Under the pieces are notes generated by a model. That model was not told where the DNA came from. It saw only the letters and a program-made list of their open reading frames with translations, and did not search any database. Positions 39,297 to 51,903 of a stretch of 64,000 nt of DNA are shown here, piece after piece. Where the stretch lies: NCBI GenBank assembly GCA_964007475.1, contig OZ023275.1, positions 20,873,829 through 20,937,828 of the forward strand, written 5' to 3'. Source of the DNA: Hybos culiciformis (taxonomy: Eukaryota; Arthropoda; Insecta; Diptera; Hybotidae). The number at the start of each line of letters is the position of its first letter. Within the stretch, counting starts at the first letter, position 1. Both the position numbers and the translations under genes were made by a program.

Positions 39297-42200
39297 CCTG
39301 GGGGTTAAGTTAATAATGTTATAAAAAAAGATTCATATTCACATGGCATCATTACAATTGCATTCGCCAGAATTTCTCGTTCGATTTATTACCTTTTAAT
39401 TGCAGTTTTGACATTTTTTTAATTTTATTAAAATAAGTACAATAGTTCAGAATAATAATTTCATTAACAATATTCATTCATTCAACTAATATTTTTAATT
39501 TCATGTTATATAATGTAAATGCTTATTTTTTATAAAATTAATTACCTATAAAATTACATGATTTGTACTTGATTACGACTAATTGCATTACTTAACAGAT
39601 ATACATCTTTTTTGATTGATTGGAGAACGAATTTTTATATGATTTCGTCTATAATCTCATTTAGAGGTTCTATATTTTAAAAACGAAATAAAAAAATTAT
39701 ATTTTAAACAAATGCAAAGATGTTAAAATTAAATTACAGGCTACGAATGCAAACAAATAAATTATCATTCGAATAAAAAAAAAATATTACATTTATGTAC
39801 ATGTGTACTTCTACGTACATAATAAAAAAATATGTATTTAAAAATAAAAAATGTAAATAATGTTATTTCATGATTTAAAGTTGCATGTTTTAATACCTCT
39901 ACAAAATGTTAGTTTTGCTTTCAAAATATTTATTTTTCATCATCGTTTTTATTCTTAGGGCAAATATGTAGTAAATACAGTGTTAACAGAATTTAGTATT
40001 AAGCTTCTCTGACTACAAAATTTTATTTTATGTTACCTTTTAATACTAACTTCGATTCGTTGAGTTTTTCAGAAATTCGAAAACATTTATATTTTTTTTG
40101 GTGATTTAATACCAAATTAAAAAATAAAGTGTCAAATTATTGTTTGCAATAGCATAGTGATATTCTTCAAACCATTTCAATATGAAAATTGCAAAAGTTT
40201 TAACATTCGACATTTAAAACAAGTTCAAAATTCTAGAAGAGGAATATTTGTTCTGGTTGTCAGAAAAAAATAATAAGAAAATCTGAAGAACAAGCAGGAC
40301 CAAAAGGCAGCATTAAGACAAGTTGAAATAATAATGTCAGAATGATGTTTAGGAACTACTACAAACGTCATAATAGGTTGGTTAGAATTTTTATCAAATT
40401 TGTAGCTTCAACTGCAAATAAATTATACAAAAACCATCAGGAATATTATTTATATGAAAAATATTTTGTGCGTCCGTCGTTTGTAACGTCTGCGTAGCTG
40501 TCCAATATTATTAAATTTATACGAATAAAAGATTGATATAATTTTTTTTTTAATACTCTACTTTTAAATTAATTTAACGTTAGATTTTTTTTTTATAGTC
40601 ATATGATAATTTTTTTTTTATTTAATTATTATGAATAACTACCAATTATGCAGATTTTTTCCGCAGCTACTATATTTATTTTAACTTTTGAATTTCCTTT
40701 GCATTTAATTTTTCAAAAAAAAAAAAAAAAAAAAAAACAATGAAAATTTATTATGCGTAATTTTATTAAAAAGTAATTATAATGAACACAAAAAAGATAG
40801 TCTATCTTTTTGTGTAAATAAACTATCAGTATAGTAGAGCAGGAGGCATGAGTGTTTTTTTAATTTTATTATGATTACTAAGTAAAATTATATTATGATT
40901 TTTTTTATTATTGTTGTAATCCCTATATAATAGTATTGTTGTAAAAATTTTGAATGTGAAGTTATAAAACACATCTAAAAGGTATATTATAACTTACATT
41001 GTAGTAGGGATAAATTATAAAATAAAGCAATTTTAATTTACATTATTTCAATCACATTTTCAACTCATAGAAATATCTTTTGCAAAACCTAAATAACTTA
41101 AAATTTTCATTAAGGCAATTTCTCATATTAAAAGAAAAATTTAATTTTGTTTTTATTATTTCTAACTATACGCGCCCTTAATGACTCCGGAAACCAAGGC
41201 CGAAACATCGAAATGAACTAAAACTAAAGTAAAAAAAATCAATATTAGTGTATATAACAAAGTTAAGTCAACATTCAAAAATGACATAATTTTGAATTAA
41301 TAAAACCAAAATTTCCGAAATGATTAGTGTAAATGGGTGAATAAATCAATGAAAGGGCGAAAAATTAGGAGATTTTTTAATTTTGCCCTTTATAAATGAA
41401 TTTATTCCAAAATCGGAAATATTTTACTCTTTCACAAAATATTTTAATTCCGGCAATATTTGTTCTTAAAATTTTACAATTTTTGTTCGATTTAAATTCA
41501 ATTTATTTCAACTTTAGTCTATTAGGCGCTGTAGTGTCTGAAACCTCCGGCCGCCGTTAATAAATGAACACAATAAAAATATAAATTATTTTTAATTTTA
41601 TCTTAAGTTTAGTATTCCATTTCGTGAAACATAGCATGAATATTTAAAACATTCTAATGCTTATTGGTAGAAAAATCAAGTTTTGGTCCTTCACGAGTTT
41701 TTATTGTTATTGCATTTTAAATTTGTGATAACATATTCTTTAAGCCTTAATATATAAGCTGAATTCATAAGAGTAACAATTTCTAAAGAATTACGAAATC
41801 CCTTTTAAAGTATATTTTATAAAACTTATGTTTTAAGGAGTTTTATATTATGAATTATATTATGAATTATAAAACTGAATAGTTTATTAAAAACTTTGAA
41901 TATATTTTACTATATTATTTTAAATGTGGCTGATATATTTAATCGCAATTACATGAAAATTGTAAAATTTACGTAATGCACACTGAAGTAAAATTTCTTT
42001 AATCTTTACGAAATTTAGATTTTAGGTTAAATATCCTTGTTAACCTTTTTTGGGTCAAGGTTTTTATTTTTAAACACCCAACACATGGAAGCACAATTGT
42101 ATGTACAAATTTATGTATGTGAAAAGGTTAACATTAAGAAATAAAATAATATAAAAAAGAAATTTTATTATTTTAAGTCTTTAATTATACATAAACCATT

Positions 42201-43544
42201 TTAAATTATACTTAATCTTTCTAAAATATTTAACAGGATTTTCTACTCTCATTTAAAGGAAATAAATTCATATCCAGATAATTTTGAAATAATGTGGGCG
42301 TTTAAAAGGTTTAACACCAGCGGACTTTCTAAAAAAAAATAAAAATAAAAATAAAAACATGTAATAATGATTATCCACTTTTAAAAACATAAATTGTAGA
42401 TTTCTTGATGTTAGAATGGGTTAAAATAAGATTTTGGATTTTCCGGTTAATCAAAAAAAATTTTGTAAAATTTGTATTTGACTGATAATATTTAATCGCA
42501 TTTACATGAAAATTGTGTAATAATAATTTCTAATTTCTAATAAAACTAAAATTGAAAAAAGAATAACAAGAATTATCATCTTCGATCCCTTTCAAATTAG
42601 ATTGTTATTTCTCGTCAATATTTCTGCTTTACAATCACACTCTCAATATCCGGTTATCCGGTTATCCGGTTCTCGGTTGTTGTTAAATGAGTCAAAAAGC
42701 ATCTGTGAATGTTTTACTATGTGACTTTAAGACTCTTTCGTTTGACGTTATGATATAAGACGTTATAACACTGAACCGTATTTAAAGATCAAATGCAATT
42801 CCATCCATCATATGGTAAATTTAGTTTCAGTTAGCACTATTGCAAAATACAAATTCTTTATATTTTCAAAGTTGGTGATCAAATTTTCTAAATTAAGTTT
42901 TATAGAACTTACAGTAGTCGAAATTTTAACAGCTCCCACTGTTTATTCCACTATCATCAGAATACTCAATTCATTACCAAATACTACCAAATACATAAAA
43001 GTTATGACTGCAAACTCTCTCTGTCTCCGTAAAAGTAGTTTACCAAAAAAATGGTGTTTGTAATTTCTCAATAACAACCACATAAATTTTTATATTTTGG
43101 ATTTGTACATAAAATAAACAATTATTTAGTTTACAATAAACGCTAAAGCTATTGGCGCCAATAAATTTTTTCTTGTAACCACCTCCTTATTTGTGATTTA
43201 AAAAAATTAAAAAAAATATTTAATATTTTTAATTCATTTATTGTGGCGAAAACACTCTATTTATAATTTTCTTAAATCCGTTTTTATATTTTAAAAAATG
43301 ATACTACTGGCGCCGGAAACTGACAATGTGCATTTTCATTCTTTTTCATAATTCCGACTTTTGATATATACCTATAGTATAAAAGTCCTTTTCTTTATTT
43401 TGCAAAATCATTTTTGTGTTTAGCCACAGGGAATTAAAATTCTGGAAAAAAAAGGTTAATTTGACATTGATATTCACCTAATTCTATTTTAATTATACAT
43501 CCCTTTTCCACCTGATTGAAAAATTCTATTACGAAAAACAAAAT

Positions 43545-43575
<31 letters not shown>

Positions 43576-46500
43576 ATTCAGCTCTTTTAGGATTTCTGGT
43601 TTTTATGATATATTTTGTTTTATTTAATTTTTTTTTTTTTTTTGTAGTTTTGAGGTATATATGTACATTTGTGTATACGGAACTTATACCCATATTGAAT
43701 ACGAATACAATAAGTTGAAAAAAAAACAACAGAAAAACGTGTGGCTTAATGGGAGGGACAGCTGTTAATTTAATTTGAGTATATGATAATTAAAATCCGA
43801 TTTCGGTTTGCTTTTATTGAATCCGATTGCGGAAGCTTTTATCTTGAAAAAAAAAAAATAATTTTTTCTCTTCATAAATATTTTATGATTTATGATTATA
43901 TGCCCTGGTTTATTTATTATAAAATAATAATTTCATATTTATGTACATATCAATAATTTTAATTATTTTATTTGAGATGAAATCAAGGTTTTGAAAATAA
44001 TGTTGTTAATTTTTACCGATCACGCTAAAATTATTTAATTTTGTATTCTTTGTTCAAATTGAACTTGAAATGTTGAGACAAAGCCTGTACAAGATACATT
44101 GTGTAGACCGATTTCAATCATATTTTTAAAATATGATGGAAGAGAATTTCTATAAACTGTTTGGTTTTTGTTTGTTTTTCTGAACACTTGTTTCATGGAA
44201 ATATTCAAGCCAAGTACTTATTAAAATGAACATGTAAAAATTTATTGAGTCGGTCGGTAAATGTTAGTTATCAAAAAAAGTATTATCTTGTGGCTGGATA
44301 AAGTGACAATATTGCAAATACTTAGTTAAAGAAAGTTCAATACATTATTATGCTGTTTTCACAGTTGAAATTGAAGTTTTTTCCATGTGTAATACTATAA
44401 CTTTAAAGGAAGAACACAAATAGAGTAACCATCGAAAGGACGAAATACAATTCGAAAATAGAGTGACAAATATTGAGCTTGTAATTTTCTACTTTACTTT
44501 TCAATGGAAGTTTTTCGTCCCATCGTTTTAACTGACGGTCTTATTTTTCTCTTATTTATTCACAAGTAGGTACATACATTACTTAATATAACTATAAATT
44601 ATACTAATACATCTTTTTATTTTCAATACATCTTTTTATTTTCAACATTTCTTCAGTTAAACAATTCAAATACAGAAAAAAAAAGACAACTAAATGGCCC
44701 AAATGACTATTATTGCAACCACACTATAATTTATTTATTATATACCCTTTATAAAATAAACTGTACCTACGCACAATTTTCGCTATGCATTACGTATATA
44801 TTCTATTATGTGTAAACCCATTTTGTGAAAATTATTGCATAGTCACTTAAATTTTCATTTAATTTGCATAAAAAATATTTATCCTTCCGGGCTTAATAAA
44901 AAAAAATAAAATTAAATTTCCTTTATTAACCACAAAATATCCGTTATTGAACATTTAAAAAAAGAAAATAACAATTAAACATGAGCTGCAAGGATAATTC
45001 TCTTAAAAAATTTATTATTTTTTAAAGTTTATTCTCACCAAAAATTAACATACATACATATATGCATATAATAAAAAGGAAATGTATTTTTTTTTTGTGT
45101 TCGAATCATCAAGAGTTTAACTACTATTAAGGGTTTGTATTCAATAAAACATTTTTTTTTTCACAAGAATTATTATCTGATTTCTCTGGTAGCCCATGAA
45201 GCTTAATACTTATAATACTAGAAAATGGTTAAAAATAGATCTTTTTTAAAAAAAATTAAAAACGATGCTAATCTTACAATCTCACAGACTGAATTTTCAA
45301 TTTCTTATGTTGAGGTCACAAAAGGAACCTAAGTTTCACAAAATTTCATGTTTGTAAATTGTAACTACAATATTTTCGGCTTTGCGTTAATGAGTAATTC
45401 ATAAATTCTATATTTCTTTTTAATTAGGTTTTAAAAATATAGAATTCCTCTGTTTTCATAATTTTAGCTCAGTTTTTTTGATTTAGATGGATTATTTTTG
45501 TAAAAAGAACTTTTTTTGAGTTATAGATAAATTATATTTTTATAAAGATAAATTTTTTATTTTTTTTTTTTCGTGTTCTAGAAATTTACCAGTAAGGACA
45601 TTTGATGGACAAATACAAATTATATCTAGATAAATTTGAATTTCGACCCTGCGATGAAGGAAGTGTGAAAAAAATATTATTTAATCATTTGCTTGACATA
45701 TATTTATACAAAAACCTATTGTTTGAACTCCGTACATAAAAATTGTGTTATAAAAAAAAATTATTTTTTTTTTATGTGAAAAAATTATTCAAGAAACACA
45801 ATTTTCATTTTAAAACATTAAATTGCATTACATAAAAACAGTAATTGTGGTAATATTGTTGGCGTGTTTGTTCATTTACATCCTTTAAGGGTAAAAGTTT
45901 AGGTTTTTTTTTTTTTTTGTTTGAACAATTCGTTGGCTTAAAATAACATGACTGCGCCAAAAATACCAACAATCACACCGTGTTGTAGGCAAATGGCATT
46001 CAATTTGCATAATAAAAAGGGGGTGTAAAAATTTAGCCACTTTCAGTTTTATTACTATATATAATAATTACAGTTGTTGTTTTTCTTTTATTTATTTTTG
46101 CTTTTCATAAATAAAATGCAAAATTGTGGTTTTTTCTGCGGAAAATGCTTTGGAAATTAATTTTGAATAGGTTGTAATTAAAAAAACTTTTTTTTTTTTC
46201 GTATAAATATAATCAATAAAAAGTATTATGTATTTATATTATTATATTTAATAATTTTATATTATATAATGCTGAATTTATAACACGTCATTATTCATAA
46301 AAAAAAATATATATATTTATGGCATTATAGAGACGGCTAACAATGGGACTGTTGAATAATAATGTATATGCACATAACGAAATTATTAAAATTTAAATAT
46401 TACTTAGTATCACAGAATGTAAAGTCTGTGTGGACTATTCGTCCTTTAAAGTGTTGATGTTGGAAAAACAATTTTTGCATTTACTTAATAACAGCTGCTA

Positions 46501-47732
46501 GATGTCGTTTTATACTATCCTGCTTCTTTATATATAGATAAGAACATAGAAATCTAGATATCTAGAAGATAGAAGTGTACAGAAAGTACAAGACCAGTGT
46601 AAAAGATAATAATGTTTAAAATTTCATTACTGGCAAACAGATAAACAAAGTTTCAACTTGGTAATAGAAATATAGAATAAAAATATCTTAAAAACTAAAT
46701 TTTTTTTTTTTTGAGTTTTATTGAAATAGTTGTGAACTTTTAAGCGTCATCATCATCATCATAATTCCGCCTGACTTTGCAAATTTAATCACAAAATATG
46801 CCTAATTAATTTTTATAATTTTTTATTTAAACAACTATATAATATTTATGTTCTAGGAAAAACATTAATAAATTTTTCTATTTTTTTGTTGTTGTTTTAA
46901 TTAAAAAAATATAAATAATCGTGATTTAATGAATATTTTTGACCACAGCATTTGAACCATATCGGCATGATTTTTATTTTACTTTTTTTTTTTATTTAAA
47001 ATCTATTATTCTAGTTGTTGTAAAATTTATCTGTTTTTATGCTTTCCGCACAAATATTTTTCCATTTTTTTTTGTTTTGTTTTGAAAAAAATATAGTTAG
47101 TTCGTGATTTTCTTATAACTATATTTGAATTAGTATATTGTCCCACCCAAAAATGTTTACCATTTTCTTTAACTCTAAAACAATATCACGAATATTCCTT
47201 TTCCTGAAAAGATAATCGAATTTTATTCAAATTAATTGGATAAAAATTCTCAGTGATTAAGTTTTTTTTTTCTTAATATAAATTACAGATAATTTCCGAT
47301 TAAATCAAATTCTTTTGAAATTCTATAATATTAATATAAAATAAGTGCAGCAATAGGTTATATTTAAACTTTCTTGATGAACTTTTTGTCTATAAGCAAA
47401 AAAGAAAAAAAAATTTTTTTGAAGTTGAGTTTAATTGTCAACAAATTCAAATTTTTCTTTCATTATTCATTAACAAGAATATTCTACCTTTAATTAAAAT
47501 ATCAAAATAAGTATAAAAAATTATTTCTAAAATAGAATGACAAACTATTTATGTATACAATGAATATATACACCGTGACAATTATATTCTGATACAACTC
47601 TTCATCAACGATGTGCTATAATCCAAGCAACCCATTTTTTACCGAAATATATTTTAAAGTACAGTTATGTTATGTAGTATGTCATGTAAAAGAATTATGC
47701 AATTTAAGTTAGCATTAGTAAAAATTTCGAGT

Positions 47733-48170
47733 ATGAAAGCATATCGTGATATAATATTAAAAAAATTTCAAAAAGGAATGTCTCGAGGAGACATTTTTAG
47801 AGCTCTCAAAAACGATGGAGTGACCAGAATAATGGTATATCGTACCATAGCTCGCTTTTTGGAAACAGGTACAACAAATGACCGCCCAAGAATTGGACGT
47901 AAACGAACCGTAACAACCACAGCAAACATAAAAGCCATAAGAGAGCGAATTCGTCGAAATTGTGCTCGATCTGCAAGAAAAACGGCTAAAGAGTTGAGAA
48001 TGAACCGTGAAACTGTTCGAAAAATATTCAAAAATCATTTAAACTTAAAGCCTTTTAAAAAACGAAAAGTTCATGGAGTTTCCGAACCTTCAAAGAAAAA
48101 ACGCGTTGAAAGATCTAAGCACATTTTAGCTTGGCACACAATGAAAAATTTCGGAAAATTGTGTCGTTAG
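47733..48170 (+). pseudogene. Tc1/mariner-superfamily transposase, truncated
   Basis: From Met at 47733 the frame gives 145 residues matching the N-terminal DNA-binding half of IS630-Tc1-mariner transposases. A first helix-turn-helix (residues about 1-45, ending VYRTIARFLETG) is followed by a basic linker with GRKR in place of the usual GRPR, then a second helix-turn-helix (RSARKTAKELRMNRETVRKI) and the KPFKKRKVHG motif. Family members run to about 340 residues with a DDE/D catalytic domain; here the frame ends at TAG 48168-48170 just before the first catalytic Asp, and no catalytic domain follows. An in-frame upstream ATG at 47667 adds 22 residues of no likeness to the family. Higher GC than the flanks reflects recent coding origin. 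The truncated protein could at most bind DNA. Confidence 0.88.
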
Positions 48171-48221
48171 GTTTCTACTATGCATGTAATATTACAAAGA
48201 AAAAGGATTCGGTTTAGCTTT

Positions 48222-48487
48222 ATATCGTCTGCTAAGAAATGAAACAACGTATAACATTTATACGTCATTATTTGACAATAGCACCATTCAATTCCTCGTA
48301 CTCGATTTTATAAGTACAACTACTTTGCAATATTCTTAATGTTGATTAAAATGTGTTTTTTAGATGAAAATTGTACGCTACTTGATATTTTTTCATACGT
48401 TTTTTTTTAATTTTCAAATCTTTAAATTTAAATTACTCGAAACTATACTTTTCATTATACGTTGTTTCATTTCTGAGCAGGCGATAT
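48222..48487. mobile_element. MITE with 33-bp TIRs beside the transposase remnant
   Basis: The arms at 48222-48254 and 48455-48487 are inverted complements with two mismatches in 33 bases (left begins ATATCGTCTGCTAAGAAATG). The internal 200 bp is AT-rich and non-coding. It starts 51 bp after the stop of the mariner-type remnant. Either it inserted there or it is an internally deleted relative. The flanks are too TA-rich to define the duplication. Confidence 0.65.
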
Positions 48488-50175
48488 TATATACCTATTC
48501 TTCAATTCTCAATACTAGTCAAAATTGTATCAATATTAGTAATGATTACTCAATTCGGTTAATCGAAGAAATAGTTACCTTTAACCATATCTACATATAA
48601 CTAAAAGTACAAATATAAAGAAAAAGTAAATTTTACAATTTTCACTTTCGGTATGTTTAATATCTTCTAGTGATAATCTTATCTTAGAAAATAACTAATA
48701 ACAGAAGAAAATATTTAATTTATATAAATAAAATTCTCAAAAACCTTTAAATTTCGATTGCGAAATATTAATTTTTAATAGCTTTGTTGAGCATCTGATC
48801 TGTCAATAGTTTTTCTTATATACAATTCCAATCTAATTGATAAAAAGTATTCCTTTTATGTATAATATACGACTATACCATATATAAAAAGTACATATAC
48901 CTACTTCTAATTATTTTGAAAAACAAAAAACATTTAATTTGCTTTTGAAAAATAAAAATTAAAACAAATGGGTTGAAATCAAATTTGAATCAAAATATAA
49001 AAAAAAGCAACTTAATTCAATTAAGATCACTAAACATGATAATATTTGGATTTTAAATACAATAATATAATAATTTAATTTTTTTTTTTTTTGTAATTTT
49101 AATGTTATGCTATGGGAAAACGATTTTATTTGTGCATGAACTAATTTTTTTTTTTTAATAGTTTCTGTACTTAACTTCAACTTTCCACATTTTCTTAATA
49201 GAAATTATAAAGCTATTTCATGTATAATTATGCCACAAAAAAAAATTAATTTGCTCAGATTTTCTCATATTCTCAATTTCTATATATAATTACTTATGTA
49301 TATAAAAACATTATAAAAACATAACTTATAATGCTCTCATATTCTTTAATTTATATTTCTATTAACGGTCTCACCCACTAAATAATAATTTTCGAAAATG
49401 TACCAAATATATTTTCATCGTAAAATACACACTTGAAAATATATTGGAGCGACTATAGCTCTATAGCTGTCGCTAATGTATAGTTCACTAATTTTTTGAG
49501 TTTAAAACATGTTAAAGATTCGAGAACGGTTAATACTTACAGATCATAATTTTTATTTAAATTAGATCTGATCGTAATTATTTTCGTAATGATAGGTGTA
49601 TATAGAAGTTGATTTAAATCAGACATAGAGTGTCTGCTCTTTTCGTATGTTTCTCAAAGCATCACGATGATATAAATATATATTAAATTGTAAAATGTAA
49701 TTTTTCCAAATCTATTTTCTGTTCTATTTTTGGCACTAGATTAAGAATGAAAAAGGGTATTGAACGGATCAGATGCGAATTTAACCAGGAATCTTATTTA
49801 GAAATCGTCACATCATTAATTATGCCTTTCAAACGTATGGCAAATAAAAAAACACATGATATAAATTCATGATATTTGTATTACTCTTAAAAGATAAAAA
49901 TAGAGTTAAATTAAATGAATTTAATGCAACCCTGTTTTCAAACATTGTAGTACTGTTTTATGAAATATTTCACATGATGATATAGGAAAAAATTCATCAA
50001 TGGTAGGCGTTTCTCAGTTCAAAATCATGATGAACTTTATTTACTGTTTTAGTTTATTGTAATTTTAAATTAAATGAATAAGAATTAAATCAAATATTTA
50101 ATTAAAAAATTATGATTTCTGTTTTTTAACAATATTTTTTTTTTTAATAATATTGGTTTTTTTTTTTCATTCCAG

Positions 50176-50776
50176 AACAAAATGGAAAAGACAAACAGCT
50201 GTTGGTTTGGAACTACTTGCGGAGGCTGGTAATTATGCTGCATTCCAACGACTGTATGGTGGTCCTCCGTACTTAGGTGGTTGGCCTTATCCAGCACAAT
50301 CTCCTCACGGAGCACCACCAAGTGCTGCTGATATATATTATAGACAAGCAGCTGCAGCTGCTTTACAAAAACCATTACCTTACCGTTTATATCCGGGTGT
50401 ACCGTCTGCGCTGGGAACCCTAGGAGGAATACCAGGTCCAAGTGCGGCACCTTTTCCACATTTATCAGCTTCAAGTTCATTATCATCATTAAGTAGCTAT
50501 TATCAAGGTGCAACAACTGGTGGAGGTGGTTCAACAAATAGTAATAATAGTAATAATAATAATACTAACAACAATAATAATAATAATAGTAGCAGTAATA
50601 ACAATAATAATGTAAATATAAATACGAATAATTTAAATAGTAATAGCAATAGTAGCGGGAATCATTCAAAAGACTTAAGAAGATCACCAAGCCCAACATT
50701 AAATCCAGGAAGTCCTCCTGGTAGATCAGAAAGTAGCAGACCCGCTTCTGATGATGAAGATACAATTCAAGTTTGA
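50176..50776 (+). CDS. B-H1: BarH1 homeobox protein, terminal exon
   Basis: The exon follows a T-rich tract and CATTCCAG; its first base completes homeodomain Arg53, and the next codons give TKWKRQT (residues 54-60, to 50197). The region just after the homeodomain is the highly conserved Bar extension TAVGLELLAEAGNYAAFQRL, followed by YGGPPYLGGWPY, an Ala-rich stretch, PLPYRLYPGVPS and a Ser-rich HLSASSSLSSLSSYYQ. An Asn/Ser homopolymer region follows, then SPSPTLNPGSPPGRS and an acidic end closing on IQV with TGA at 50774-50776. In my memory of the Drosophila proteins, the LPYxLYxGVPS, LSASSSLSSLSSYYQ and NPGSPPGRS...DDEDxIQV segments are features of B-H1 rather than B-H2, hence the symbol. 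199 residues are encoded here. GC is much higher than in the intron. Confidence 0.95.
50531..50669 (+). repeat. B-H1: Asn/Ser-rich codon repeat in B-H1
   Basis: A run of AAT, AAC and AGT codons encodes about 45 mostly Asn and Ser residues. It lies between the conserved SSYYQ block and the NPGSPPGRS tail, where fly orthologues have other low-complexity sequence. It is likely length-variable and disordered. Confidence 0.9.
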
Positions 50777-51894
50777 AATAATGTTTAATTTTAAGAAATT
50801 ATTATCTTAATTAAATTTTCATGGAAGAAAACTATGTATAACGAACATTCTACAAGCCTTTTTCTAGATACATACATGCATATAATAATGTTTGACAGTT
50901 CGCTTTATTATTTTCATATAATTTCTCTAGAGAATGGATCTTGTTTAGTAGAATTTATTTTCAAAAACATAACATTCTTATAATATTTCTGTTTTTTATG
51001 TTGTTCGGGCTGGAAACTTCAAAATCTAAAATGCTGCTAATTCAAGGTATTACGTACGTCCTGTTGTAATTTGAGAATCGATAGATCATAATACATGTTC
51101 GTTCACCCAATAAGTGGTCGTGTTAGTATTTGTACATTCCGTTTCATAATATTCAATATGCCTTTTTTGCTTTAAAAAAGACTTACAAAAATAAATATAT
51201 TTTATTTATGGTGTGAACTTAATTTTATATATTTGTTCAATCAATATACAAGTATGTACTTTTATTGATTTTCTTTTCAAATATTGTTCTATGAATGATT
51301 AAAGGATAATAAAAAATTAATAAATTTATTGACAAAACTTTTGTTTTCCATCTTTATTTCTTTTCACTTAGATATTTTTAAAATATAAAATAAAAATAAA
51401 AATTAGTTGCCAATAAATTAATATTGTAAATATTGTACAAATTAATTTTAAAATTTTCTCCCATGAATGAAAATCATTTATATATATATTTTAAAATTAT
51501 TATTGTGGTGAACTAAAGAATTATATTTTTAGTAAAATTATTAAACTTAGAAAACACATTTATTTAAAAAAACAAAAATTTCTATTTATGGTTTTTATGT
51601 AAAAGAGAGATGCTATATATTTGAAAGGATGATATCAATGAAGTAATAATTTTTAAGAATAAAATTATACAAAATGATGATAAATTTATGTTTCAAAATG
51701 TAAACAAAATTATACATTCATAAATAAAATAAACAATAATTGTGTTGTAAATAGGTAAATGAAATTTCTCTTTCAAAAAAAAATAAAAATAATAATAATA
51801 ATAAAGTTCAAATATTAAATAAAGTTCATTGTAATAAAAAAAATTAATATAAAATAAATGTATTAAAAATAAAAAAAAAAAAAAAATAAAGGCT
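50777..51894 (+). other. B-H1 3' UTR and downstream flank
   Basis: No gene is seen. The first 400 bp after the stop are slightly less AT-rich than the later flank (for example around 51005-51150), as expected of a 3' UTR. After about 51230 the DNA is simple AT-rich sequence. Confidence 0.5.
51190..51195 (+). terminator. B-H1: Candidate poly(A) signal of B-H1
   Basis: AATAAA about 415 bp after the stop, with a GT-rich stretch (TTTATGGTGTGAAC) roughly 15-30 bp further on. AATAAA is common by chance here, so this is the best-placed of several candidates. Confidence 0.3.
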
Positions 51895-51903
51895 CGCCAA
51901 ACC

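Larger units (their letters stand above)
20650..50175 (+). other. B-H1: B-H1 intron within the homeobox, 29.5 kb
   Basis: The intron begins GTAGGT and ends in a T-rich tract followed by TTCCAG at 50175. Its phase agrees at both ends: AG plus A gives the Arg53 codon. It carries mobile elements and islands listed separately (23731, 27059, 30840, 33897-34494, 38895, 47733, 48222). Elsewhere (20650-23730, 23826-27058, 27474-30839, 31378-33896, 34495-38894, 39297-47732, 48488-50175) I see AT-rich DNA, long homopolymers, short microsatellites and no supported gene. A degenerate tandem repeat of about 25 bp, built on TTTATTCTCAAATTTGAAAT, lies near 29230-29310. A 19-bp perfect tandem duplication lies at 44606-44643. 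Confidence 0.9.

Noticed and set aside
41160..41565. GC-richer blocks at both ends of a 400-bp stretch as a TIR element
   Set aside because: The blocks near 41168-41210 and 41520-41565 do not pair as inverted complements when aligned.
42812..43063. 83-codon + strand frame
   Set aside because: No recognised motif, no composition change, and length is within what chance gives in a 64-kb window.
46553..46566. Palindrome TCTAGATATCTAGA
   Set aside because: A 14-base AT-rich palindrome with no matching known site; chance is sufficient explanation.
47757..48038. Two overlapping minus-strand frames of 87-93 codons
   Set aside because: Both are shadows of the mariner-type transposase fragment on the + strand.
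50085..50537. 150-codon minus-strand frame over the last B-H1 exon
   Set aside because: It is the antisense shadow of the B-H1 terminal exon, whose + strand reading is conserved and in phase with the splice site.
50565..50765. 66-codon minus-strand frame rich in Tyr and Cys
   Set aside because: It is the complement of the Asn/Ser codon repeat and C-terminal tail of B-H1.
20418..50776. Assignment to B-H2 rather than B-H1
   Set aside because: The C-terminal blocks (PLPYRLYPGVPS, LSASSSLSSLSSYYQ, NPGSPPGRS and the acidic IQV end) agree with B-H1 as I remember it; a tree of insect Bar proteins would settle it.
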